Part shown: piece after piece, positions 8,578 to 16,330 of the stretch
Numbering within the stretch: position 1 is the first letter of the stretch
Layout of the letters: the number at the start of each line of letters is the position of its first letter
Assembly (NCBI GenBank): GCA_964631595.1
Contig: CAZVXL010000014.1
Location: 1-42,430 of the forward strand
DNA: 42,430 bases
Source: UMGS1312 sp964631595
GTDB lineage: Bacteria; Bacillota; Clostridia; Oscillospirales; CAG-272
Reading direction: 5' to 3'
Notes under the pieces: model-generated
Databases searched by the model: none
The model's input: the letters and a program-made list of their open reading frames with translations, nothing else
Told to the model about the DNA's origin: nothing
Translations under genes and position numbers: made by a program

Positions 8578-9698
8578 ATTCGGCGGGAATAATCTTTTCA
8601 AACATACACGACAAAAGTCTGCCGGAGCTGACAAAGACGCGGACGGTGGCGGCGATACCGTTTTTATGCAGATACAGGCTCATCGACTTTGCCCTCTCCA
8701 ACATGGTCAATTCCGATATATGGAACATCGGCGTCATCGCCCATTCCAACTATCATTCGCTTATGGAGCACATCGGCTCGGGCAAGGATTTCGATCTGGC
8801 AAGGCGGAGCGGCGGGGTCAAGATCCTGCCGCCGTATATCACCTCCTTTGCAGGTGAGAGGGGACTTTACCGGACAAGGCTCGAGGCACTTATCGGCGTA
8901 TATCCGTATATCTCCGCCATAAAGGAGGAGCTTGTCGTGCTCTCCGACTGCAATACGGTGTGCAACGTGGATCTGCGTGAGCTTATCTCCGAGCACGTTG
9001 CCGCAGGTGCGGATATCACCGTGGCGGTGGCGGAGCACGGCGCACGTTTCGGAAATGTCCGCGGCATCGCCTTCAGAGCCGACAGCGGCGGTGTTGTGAG
9101 AGACGTGCTTGAGGGGACGGTGGCGCAGGGCTCCGATACCGATCCGGGGCTCAACATCATGGTGATGTCCTCCGAGCTTCTCTCGTATCTCGTGAGTGAT
9201 GCCGCCGCGCACGGCTACACCAGCTTTACGAGAGATATACTTCTGCGCGGGCTCCGCCGATACAGCATACGCATATGGCGAATGTCGGGCTACAGCGCGC
9301 TCATCTCCTCCCTCTCGGATTATTATTCCGTAAGCACCGAGCTGATACACGACAAGGTCGCAAGAGATGAGCTGTTTCTCCCCGACAGACCTATTTACAC
9401 AAGGCGCCGCAACTCCCCGCCGACAAGGTACGAGTGCGCTTCACGCGCAAAAAGCTCACTGATCGCGGACGGCTGTACCGTGCGCGGCAGGGTGGAGGAC
9501 TCCGTGCTGTTCAGAGGTGTCAAGGTGGGTGAAAACGCAGTGGTTCGAAATTCGATAATCATGCAGGACACCGTTATCGGTGACAATGTAACACTCGATC
9601 ATGTGATATGCGACAAGAACGTGCTGATCCGTGACGGCAGAGTGCTGTCGGGCTGTGACGGCACACCGTTCTGTATTCCGAAGGGACACATCGCATGA
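8574..9698 (+). CDS. glgD: Glucose-1-phosphate adenylyltransferase regulatory subunit GlgD
   Basis: GlgD is a paralogue of GlgC that raises the activity of the GlgC/GlgD complex. The 374-residue protein keeps the fold (CRYRLIDFALSNMVNSDI, LSDCNTVCNVDL) and the C-terminal beta-helix (VLFRGVKVGENAVVRNSIIM). It lacks the glycine-rich GGxGxRL loop at the N-terminus, where FSNIHDKSLPELTKTR stands instead, so it is not expected to be fully catalytic alone. The ATG overlaps the glgC stop as ATGA, which indicates translational coupling. A GGAGGAG site lies just upstream. Confidence 0.95.
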   Translation: MNSAGIIFSNIHDKSLPELTKTRTVAAIPFLCRYRLIDFALSNMVNSDIWNIGVIAHSNYHSLMEHIGSGKDFDLARRSGGVKILPPYITSFAGERGLYRTRLEALIGVYPYISAIKEELVVLSDCNTVCNVDLRELISEHVAAGADITVAVAEHGARFGNVRGIAFRADSGGVVRDVLEGTVAQGSDTDPGLNIMVMSSELLSYLVSDAAAHGYTSFTRDILLRGLRRYSIRIWRMSGYSALISSLSDYYSVSTELIHDKVARDELFLPDRPIYTRRRNSPPTRYECASRAKSSLIADGCTVRGRVEDSVLFRGVKVGENAVVRNSIIMQDTVIGDNVTLDHVICDKNVLIRDGRVLSGCDGTPFCIPKGHIA

Positions 9699-9723
9699 AA
9701 AATTTCCGACAAGGAGGCAGAGC

Positions 9724-11172
9724 ATGAAAATACTGTATGCCGCAAGTGAGGTGTCCCCGTTTGCCGCCACGGGCGGTCTCGGGGACGTCATGGGCTCGTT
9801 GCCGCAGGCGATAGCGCAACGGCTCGGAGAGATGGGGGATGTACGTGTGGTGATGCCGCTCTACCCCTCGGTACGCGAGAGCTTCGGGGACAGGCTCACT
9901 CTCATATATGAGGGTGAGGTATCTCTTGCGTGGCGCAGACAGTACATGGGCATTTGGGAATACGTCTCGGCGGGAGTGGGGTACTATTTCATTGACAACG
10001 AATACTATTTTCGCCGCCAAAGCTTTTACGGGGATTTTGACGACGGCGAGCGCTTTGCGTTCTTCTCGGCGGCAGTGCCGGAGCTGATGAGAGCGGTGGG
10101 CTTTTACCCCGATATACTTCACGCAAACGACTGGCAGACCGCCCTAATTCCCGTATACTTGAAGCTGTGGTACGGCGGTGCGGGGGAATATGCCGGAATA
10201 CGCACCGTGTACACTATTCACAACATTTCCTACCAAGGTGTATATTCGCCCGATATCCTTTGGGACGTATTCGGTCTGGGTGAAAATGCACGCGGATATC
10301 TCGATTTCGGGGGAGTGATAAATCTGACCAAGGGGGCATCGATCCTATCCGATGCGATCACAACAGTCAGTCCCACCTATGCGGAGGAGATACAGACCGA
10401 TTACTATTCCCACGGGCTCTCACCGATCTTGAGGGAGGTCTCATCCAAGCTCACGGGGATAGTCAACGGCATTGACACGGAGCGATACGATCCCGAGAGG
10501 GACACGGCTATCGCGATGAGGTACGGTAGCGGCGATATGTCGGGCAAAGCGGTATGCAGAGGTGAGCTTTGCTCACTGTGCGGCTTTGAGAATGACGGCA
10601 AGCCGATCATCGCAATGATCTCACGTCTTGCCTCTCACAAGGGCTTTGAGCTGATAGAGAGGGTGATAGGCGAGCTGCTCTCGGAGGGGGCGGCGAGATT
10701 TGTTCTGCTCGGAACGGGCGAGGAGCGATATGAGAATTTCTTCAGGACTCTGTCCGCGCTGTTCCCAAGCAGTTTCAGAGCCTTCATCGCGTTTGACCCC
10801 GCGCTTGCATCAAAGCTGTACGCAGGTGCGGATATGCTTCTCATGCCGTCAAAGAGCGAGCCGTGTGGGCTTGCACAGATGATAGCATCACGGTACGGCA
10901 CGGTACCGATCGTCAGAGAGACGGGAGGTCTTGCGGACACGGTGCGCTCACTCAGCGACGACGGGGGCACGGGCAACGGCTTTTCGTTCGCAAATTACAA
11001 TGCACATGACATGATGTTCACGATTCGCCGCGCCGTGGGCTTCTTTTACCGAAAGGAGCTGTGGGGCGAGCTTATCGGACGAATAATGAGAATCGACTTC
11101 TCATGGGACAGCTCGGGCGAAAAATATATACGCCTATACAAAAAAATCAAAAGCGATGGGAGCGGCAAATGA
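9724..11172 (+). CDS. glgA: Glycogen synthase (ADP-glucose, GT5)
   Basis: Extends glycogen chains using ADP-glucose. The 482-residue protein has a GT-B fold with an N-terminal ATGGLGDVMGSLP motif, HANDWQTALIPVYL, YTIHNISYQG and the C-terminal SKSEPCGLAQMIASRYG donor-site motif. The Lys of the E. coli KTGGL motif (Lys15) is Ala here; from memory, other clostridial GlgA proteins also carry A-S/T-G-G-L, so I do not read this as inactivation. The ATG at 9724 has AAGGAGG at a good distance. The open frame upstream is ignored because it would overlap glgD and lacks a ribosome site. It overlaps glgP by ATGA. Confidence 0.96.
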   Translation: MKILYAASEVSPFAATGGLGDVMGSLPQAIAQRLGEMGDVRVVMPLYPSVRESFGDRLTLIYEGEVSLAWRRQYMGIWEYVSAGVGYYFIDNEYYFRRQSFYGDFDDGERFAFFSAAVPELMRAVGFYPDILHANDWQTALIPVYLKLWYGGAGEYAGIRTVYTIHNISYQGVYSPDILWDVFGLGENARGYLDFGGVINLTKGASILSDAITTVSPTYAEEIQTDYYSHGLSPILREVSSKLTGIVNGIDTERYDPERDTAIAMRYGSGDMSGKAVCRGELCSLCGFENDGKPIIAMISRLASHKGFELIERVIGELLSEGAARFVLLGTGEERYENFFRTLSALFPSSFRAFIAFDPALASKLYAGADMLLMPSKSEPCGLAQMIASRYGTVPIVRETGGLADTVRSLSDDGGTGNGFSFANYNAHDMMFTIRRAVGFFYRKELWGELIGRIMRIDFSWDSSGEKYIRLYKKIKSDGSGK

Positions 11173-13604
11173 AAATACCGGTAACGGAAAAAGAGATAAA
11201 GGAAAATATAGAGCAGAAGCTCACAAGGCATTACGGCGTATCCGCGGCGGAGGCGGAGGCGGGACAGATCTACAGCGCGGTAATACTGACCGTAAAGGAT
11301 ATTCTGTCGGAGAAGCGCCGCTCGTTCAAGGATAAGCTGAAGAAGGATCCCCGAAAGCGGATAAGCTACCTTTGCATGGAATTTCTGACGGGGCCGCTTC
11401 TGCGACAAAATCTCATGAATCTCCGTCTCTTCGAGCCGTACAGCTCGGCGGTGAGCTCACTCGGCTTCAGCCTTGACGCTATCTGCGATGCCGAGCCGGA
11501 TCCGGGGCTCGGAAACGGTGGGCTCGGCAGGCTTGCCGCCTGCTTCATGGATTCGCTTGCCACTCTCGGCTACAATGCAACCGGCTTTTCGATATGCTAT
11601 GAATACGGGCTTTTCCGACAGAGGATAATCGACGGGGATCAGATAGAGCTTCCGGATATGTGGCTCGAGGGCGGCGGAGAATGGCTGACGGTAAGATCGG
11701 ACAGGATCTTCAAGGTGCGCTTCGGCGGCAATATACGCGAGGAATGGCAAAACGGTGAGCTTCACGTGATCCATGAGCACTTCGACGAGGTGCAGGCTAT
11801 CCCGTGCGATATACAGATATCGGGATACGACTCGGAGGGCGTTGCGAATCTCCGCCTCTGGCGCGCGAGAGATCCGATAAGCTTTGACATGGAGCTGTTC
11901 TCACAGGGCAAATATATACGTGCCGTCAACAAATCCGCCGAGGCGGAGATGATATCGAAGCTTCTCTACCCCTCCGACGATCACGACGAGGGCAAGCTTC
12001 TGCGCCTGATGCAGCAGTATTTTCTTGTATCCGCCACCTGCCAGAGCATCGTCAGAGATCACATCGACAGATACGGAACGCTTGACAGCTTTGCAAGCAT
12101 GAACGCGATACACCTCAACGATACTCACCCCGCGCTTGCCGTTCCCGAGCTGATGCGGATATTCATGGACGAATTCCGTTTGGACTGGGACAGGGCGTGG
12201 AGCACGGTGACGGAGTGCGTGACCTACACGAATCACACCGTGATGCCGGAGGCGCTGGAATGCTGGAGGAGCGAGCTTATAAAGCTGAAGCTCCCGCGCA
12301 TCCATTCGATCTGTGAGGAGATCAACAGACGGTTTTGTGCCGATCTGTGGAATTACTGCACGGGGGATTTTGAGCGCATTTCGCGCATGGCGATCAGCGC
12401 CTCCTCGGAGCTCCGCATGGCAAATCTTTGTGTCGCCGCCGCAAAGAAGGTGAACGGTGTATCCGAGCTTCATTCCGCGATACTGAGAGACTCGGTCTTC
12501 CGCGATCAGTACAGATGGAAGCCGCAGAAATTCGACAGCATCACAAACGGTATCGCGCACAGGCGGTGGCTGTGCATTGCGAATCCAAGGCTTGCCGCTC
12601 TGCTCGACGAGACGGTGGGAGCCTCCTACAGGCGCGAGCCGGAGAGGCTGTGCGATTTTGCCGCATTTGCCGACAGTGACGAAATAAAGGAGCGCCTTGC
12701 AAGGATAAAACTCGAAAACAAGGAGCGGCTCTGCCGTGAGATATATCTGAGGAGCGGCATCACCGTACCGCCCGACTCCGTATTCGACGTTCAGGTAAAG
12801 CGCATACACGAATACAAGAGGCAGCTCTTGAGCGCGCTGAAGATCATCTCCCTATACTGCTCCGCGATAAACGGCGAGACGGTAGCCCCGTGTACCTTCA
12901 TATTCGGCGGGAAGGCTGCCTCGGGATACCGCATGGCAAAGAGCATCATAAAGCTTTTGTGGTGTCTCGGTGAGGAGATCGCCGCAGATCCGCGTGTTCG
13001 CGATACGCTGAGAGTCATCTATCTTGAGGAATACAACGTGAGTCTTGCGGAAAAGCTCATCCCCGCCGCAGATATAAGCGAGCAGATATCTCTTGCGGGC
13101 AAGGAGGCGAGCGGCACTGGGTGCATGAAATTCATGCTGAACGGCGCACTGACGGTCGGCACGTGCGACGGTGCAAACATCGAAATGGAGAAGGCGGTCG
13201 GCAGTGACTCCATTTTCATCTTCGGCCCGACCGCCGCGGAGGTCGATGAGAGGTGGCGGCTCGGCTACGATTCCACGGAGTATCTCCGCCAAAGCCCGAT
13301 GCTCTCCGAGGTCATCGCAAGGCTGAGGCACGGCTTTGCCGGATGCGGCTTTGAGAGCATTGAGCGGTATCTTGTCGGCGGGCTCGGGATATCGGATCCT
13401 TATATGTGCCTTGCAGATTACGAGCCGTATATGAACGCCTTTCGGGAGGCGCTCGACGCATACGCCGACAGCGGCAGGTGGTACAAATGCTCGGCAAGGA
13501 ACATCGCCGCCGCAGGGTATTTTACCGCAGACAGATGCATACGCGAATATGCGGAGAGAATATGGGAGGCAGCTCCCGTATCGGGAGACGGCGGAAAGGC
13601 ATGA
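11169..13604 (+). CDS. glgP: Glycogen/starch/alpha-glucan phosphorylase
   Basis: Releases glucose-1-phosphate from glycogen chain ends using phosphate and pyridoxal phosphate. The 811-residue protein is full length for GT35. It has the N-terminal RKRISYLCMEFLTG, DPGLGNGGLGRLAACFMDSL, AIHLNDTHPALAVPELMRI and the cofactor-site motif EASGTGCMKFMLNGAL with Lys654, followed by GTCDGANIEM. It starts in the overlap ATGA with glgA and ends in an ATGA overlap with the GH13 gene. Having synthesis and breakdown genes on one transcript is common in Bacillota and implies control at enzyme level. Confidence 0.96.
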   Translation: MKIPVTEKEIKENIEQKLTRHYGVSAAEAEAGQIYSAVILTVKDILSEKRRSFKDKLKKDPRKRISYLCMEFLTGPLLRQNLMNLRLFEPYSSAVSSLGFSLDAICDAEPDPGLGNGGLGRLAACFMDSLATLGYNATGFSICYEYGLFRQRIIDGDQIELPDMWLEGGGEWLTVRSDRIFKVRFGGNIREEWQNGELHVIHEHFDEVQAIPCDIQISGYDSEGVANLRLWRARDPISFDMELFSQGKYIRAVNKSAEAEMISKLLYPSDDHDEGKLLRLMQQYFLVSATCQSIVRDHIDRYGTLDSFASMNAIHLNDTHPALAVPELMRIFMDEFRLDWDRAWSTVTECVTYTNHTVMPEALECWRSELIKLKLPRIHSICEEINRRFCADLWNYCTGDFERISRMAISASSELRMANLCVAAAKKVNGVSELHSAILRDSVFRDQYRWKPQKFDSITNGIAHRRWLCIANPRLAALLDETVGASYRREPERLCDFAAFADSDEIKERLARIKLENKERLCREIYLRSGITVPPDSVFDVQVKRIHEYKRQLLSALKIISLYCSAINGETVAPCTFIFGGKAASGYRMAKSIIKLLWCLGEEIAADPRVRDTLRVIYLEEYNVSLAEKLIPAADISEQISLAGKEASGTGCMKFMLNGALTVGTCDGANIEMEKAVGSDSIFIFGPTAAEVDERWRLGYDSTEYLRQSPMLSEVIARLRHGFAGCGFESIERYLVGGLGISDPYMCLADYEPYMNAFREALDAYADSGRWYKCSARNIAAAGYFTADRCIREYAERIWEAAPVSGDGGKA

Positions 13605-15433
13605 GGGATATCACCGAGAAGAAATATCTGAGCTCGGGTGAGGACAGAAGTCTTCACGGAGCGTTCGGCAGTCGCGACGTTGTGAGATTTGAGCTTTGCG
13701 GAGATATGACGGATGCCGTGATGGAGCTTCACCGAGACGGTGAGGTGGATATTCATATCGCTCTTACGCAAAGCGGTGACGGCGTGTTCTCCCGTGAGGT
13801 GTCAATGTCCGAGCTGTGCGGAGAGGGCGGCGACGGGCTGTTCTGGTATCGCTACAGGCTCACCTTCTCCGACGGAGGTACGCTGTTTATGGGAGGTGAG
13901 GCTCCGCTGGTACTGCTTCCCTGCTCGGAGGCGGGTGACAGACAGCTTCTTATATACAGGGACGGCTACACTACCCCGAAATGGCTTCACGGCTGTGTCA
14001 TCTACCACATTTTCGTCGATCGCTTCAAAAAGGGCGGAAGCTATCCGCCGAAGGCGGGTACCCGGTCGGTAGAATGGGATTCCGATATACCGGAATACGG
14101 AGAGATACGCGGAGAGAGCGTGCAAAACAGATACTTCTACGGCGGCGACCTCGACGGGATCACACAAATGCTCCCGTACATCGCCTCGCTCGGGACACAG
14201 CTCATCTATCTCAGCCCGATATTTGAGGCGCGCTCGAATCACAGATACGATACGGGGGATTACGGGCACGTCGATCCGATGCTCGGCGGTGACGGTGCGC
14301 TTGAAAGGCTGTGCCGCAAAGCCGCAGAGCACGGGATCGGGATAATGCTTGACGGTGTATTCAATCACACGGGAGACGACAGCGTATACTTCAACAAATA
14401 CGGAAGCTATCCTTCTCTCGGGGCATATCAGTCAGAGAACTCGCCGTATGCGACGTGGTACACCTTCAGCCGATTCCCCGACGTATACGAATGCTGGTGG
14501 GGGATAGACACCCTACCCCGTGTTGTTTCGGAGAACGCATCGTGGCGGCGCTTCATACTCGGGAGGGACGGCATACTTCGCAAATATCTGGGAATGGGTG
14601 TCATGGGCTGGCGGCTCGACGTATGCGACGAGCTCTCCGACGTATTCCTCGACGAGCTTCGCAGCTGCGCCAAGGAGGCGGGGGACGTTGCCGTGCTCGG
14701 TGAGGTATGGGAGGATGCCTCACACAAGACGGCATACGGCAAAAGGCGGCGGTATCTGCGGGGCTCACAGCTCGATTCGGTGATGAACTACCCGTTCCGC
14801 GAGGCGGTGCTCGACTATGTGCGCTACGGCGATTTTCAAAAATTCCGAAGCATCACCGAGGGGATATTCAGGCGGTATCCCGAGTGCTCGGTACACTGTG
14901 CCATGAACGTGCTCGGAACTCATGATACCGCAAGAGCCATCACCTCTCTTGCGGGCGTACCCGAGGACGGCAAATGCGGCAGTGAGTTTGCACACGCAAG
15001 GCTCTCCGCCGACGAGCGCTCCGAGGGAGAGGCGGCGACCGTATTCGCCTTCGCGCTGATGTGCGCCCTTCCCGGAGCCGTCTCGATTTTCTACGGTGAT
15101 GAGGTGGGGCTTGAGGGGTATTCCGATCCGTTCTGCCGCAGACCGTTCCCGTGGGGGAGTGAAAATTCCGAGATGACCGAGCGCTTCGGAAAGCTCGGGC
15201 GGCTGAAGCGCGACACTGCGGAGCTTCGGTACGGCGAATACGAGCTTCGGACGGCAACGGAGCAGATGCTTGAGATACACCGATACGTCGGGGAGCGCAG
15301 GACGGTCGCTTATTTCAATCGCGGCGATGCGCTTCAAATAGATATCCCCGAGGGATACAGAGCCGTATTCGGTGATGCGGGAGAAGGCACGGCGATTCTT
15401 CCGCGCTACGGCGTGCTCTTTCTCTCGGTCTGA
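13601..15433 (+). CDS. GH13 alpha-glucan hydrolase (amylase/neopullulanase type), cytoplasmic
   Basis: The 610-residue protein is a GH13 enzyme with an N-terminal beta domain (about 1-120) and a catalytic barrel starting at GCVIYHIFVDRFKKG. Catalytic residues are Asp340 in GWRLDVCDEL, Glu368 in LGEVWEDA and the His441-Asp442 pair in GTHDTARA. There is no signal peptide, so it acts inside the cell, probably cutting or debranching glycogen or imported maltodextrins. The motif set resembles neopullulanase/cyclomaltodextrinase-like subfamilies, but the exact bond specificity cannot be read from sequence. Its ATG overlaps the glgP stop (ATGA). It is the last gene of the glycogen operon and is followed by a bidirectional terminator. 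Confidence 0.92.
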   Translation: MRDITEKKYLSSGEDRSLHGAFGSRDVVRFELCGDMTDAVMELHRDGEVDIHIALTQSGDGVFSREVSMSELCGEGGDGLFWYRYRLTFSDGGTLFMGGEAPLVLLPCSEAGDRQLLIYRDGYTTPKWLHGCVIYHIFVDRFKKGGSYPPKAGTRSVEWDSDIPEYGEIRGESVQNRYFYGGDLDGITQMLPYIASLGTQLIYLSPIFEARSNHRYDTGDYGHVDPMLGGDGALERLCRKAAEHGIGIMLDGVFNHTGDDSVYFNKYGSYPSLGAYQSENSPYATWYTFSRFPDVYECWWGIDTLPRVVSENASWRRFILGRDGILRKYLGMGVMGWRLDVCDELSDVFLDELRSCAKEAGDVAVLGEVWEDASHKTAYGKRRRYLRGSQLDSVMNYPFREAVLDYVRYGDFQKFRSITEGIFRRYPECSVHCAMNVLGTHDTARAITSLAGVPEDGKCGSEFAHARLSADERSEGEAATVFAFALMCALPGAVSIFYGDEVGLEGYSDPFCRRPFPWGSENSEMTERFGKLGRLKRDTAELRYGEYELRTATEQMLEIHRYVGERRTVAYFNRGDALQIDIPEGYRAVFGDAGEGTAILPRYGVLFLSV

Positions 15434-15445
15434 TGCAAGCGAAAA

Positions 15446-15480
15446 GCGCCCGCAGGGGACTGTGTCCTCCGAGGGCGTCT
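15446..15480. terminator. Bidirectional terminator between the glycogen operon and the XRE gene
   Basis: GCGCCC pairs with GGGCGT and, inside a small bulge, GGGGAC pairs with GTCCTC around a TGT loop. On the minus strand the stem ends in GGGCGCTTTTC. On the plus strand it is followed only by CTTCT. It sits between convergent genes. Confidence 0.65.
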
Positions 15481-15532
15481 TCTGCCTGCAAGGCAATGTT
15501 TATTCGCAGATCTTTCGGTGGAAAAAGCAGAT

Positions 15533-16156
15533 CTACTCTTTATTCGGCTCTTTATTCAGCACTTTTTTCTGCCAAGACTTACCGCCGCACCTCGGGCAAC
15601 GCATATGTCTTGTTCTACCCCAATGAGCCGATATAAACACGCTTTTGTACGAGGGAACGTATCTGTATCCGCATTTGGCACATACATAGTACCCCGCCGT
15701 CTGCTCGATCCTGTTTGCAAATCCGACACCTACCGCAAACAGAATAAAGCCTATACCGATAAGGACGGTCCTCAGCCAATTTGCCATTTGAACATACGAA
15801 GCGACGAACACAAGCGCTATGAAGATCGCCGAGCACAAATAGCCCAAGAAAATTTCCAAGGACAGCAATTGTTTGTCCGCCCGCTCTTTTTGTCTTATCA
15901 CTTCAAGCAAGTTTTTTTCCGATTCTTTTCCGTAATTATCCATTGTAATTACCTCCCCACTTAATAAATCGTTTACCGTGATGCCGAGAATACCGCAAAG
16001 CTCAAGCATTATGGATGAGTCGGGCATTGACAGGCCGCGCTCCCATTTTGATATCGCTTTATCGGTAATATCAAGCTTCTCCGCCAACTGCAGCTGTGTT
16101 AAATTTTTCCGTTTTCTGCAATCGGCAATGAATTTTCCGATTTTGATTTGATCCAT
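15533..16156 (-). CDS. XRE-family HTH regulator with two membrane helices and C-terminal zinc ribbon
   Basis: The 207-residue protein has an N-terminal helix-turn-helix (residues 6-60; TQLQLAEKLDITDKAISKWE), a charged linker, two hydrophobic segments (about 98-124 and 128-148) and a C-terminal CxxC...CxxC pair (Cys159/162 and Cys187/190) that looks like a zinc ribbon. A membrane-anchored DNA-binding protein could sense something at the membrane, but the signal is unknown. The ATG at 16156 has a strong AAAGGAGG site (16163-16170) and gives the usual XRE N-terminus; an in-frame ATG further up would lie on the promoter. Its promoter is flanked upstream by paired ACCGTCGGT boxes, possibly its own operator. 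Confidence 0.88.
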   Translation of the reverse strand: MDQIKIGKFIADCRKRKNLTQLQLAEKLDITDKAISKWERGLSMPDSSIMLELCGILGITVNDLLSGEVITMDNYGKESEKNLLEVIRQKERADKQLLSLEIFLGYLCSAIFIALVFVASYVQMANWLRTVLIGIGFILFAVGVGFANRIEQTAGYYVCAKCGYRYVPSYKSVFISAHWGRTRHMRCPRCGGKSWQKKVLNKEPNKE

Positions 16157-16177
16157 GCTCTGCCTCCTTTCGCACAC

Positions 16178-16206
16178 AGTATAGCCCATATGCCATATAA
16201 AGTACA
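16178..16206 (-). promoter_or_regulatory. Promoter of the XRE regulator gene
   Basis: On the minus strand TGTACT (16201-16206), a 17-base spacer and TATACT (16178-16183). The -35 is poor and the -10 good, which suits a regulated promoter. Confidence 0.55.
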
Positions 16207-16208
16207 CA

Positions 16209-16245
16209 TACCGTCGGTTTAGCGGGGAGATGTAAACCGTCGGTA
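16209..16245. repeat. Paired ACCGTCGGT boxes upstream of the XRE promoter
   Basis: The 9-mer ACCGTCGGT occurs at 16210-16218 and 16236-16244, 26 bases apart. Each copy is itself an inverted repeat (ACCG-T-CGGT). Together TACCGTCGGTTTA and TAAACCGTCGGTA form a larger inverted repeat. The boxes lie just upstream of the -35 of the XRE gene and look like an operator. Confidence 0.6.
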
Positions 16246-16289
16246 GAGTGAAAAAATGCCCCGAATTCCGATCTTTCTCTACAGAGCAG

Positions 16290-16315
16290 GAACTGCCGTC
16301 ACCGGACGGCAGTTC
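16290..16315 (-). terminator. Hairpin after the alpha-galactosidase gene
   Basis: GAACTGCCGTC and GACGGCAGTTC form a perfect 11-base-pair stem around a 4-base loop, about 15 bases after the GH36 stop. No T-tract follows, so it may be a terminator, a pause or an mRNA 3'-end stabiliser. Confidence 0.5.
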
Positions 16316-16330
16316 TCTTTCGAGCGGGAA

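Noticed and set aside
9760..9785. GlgA inactivated by loss of Lys15 in the KTGGL motif
   Set aside because: As I recall, other clostridial glycogen synthases also have A-S/T-G-G-L here; the rest of the active site is intact and the gene sits in a complete operon.
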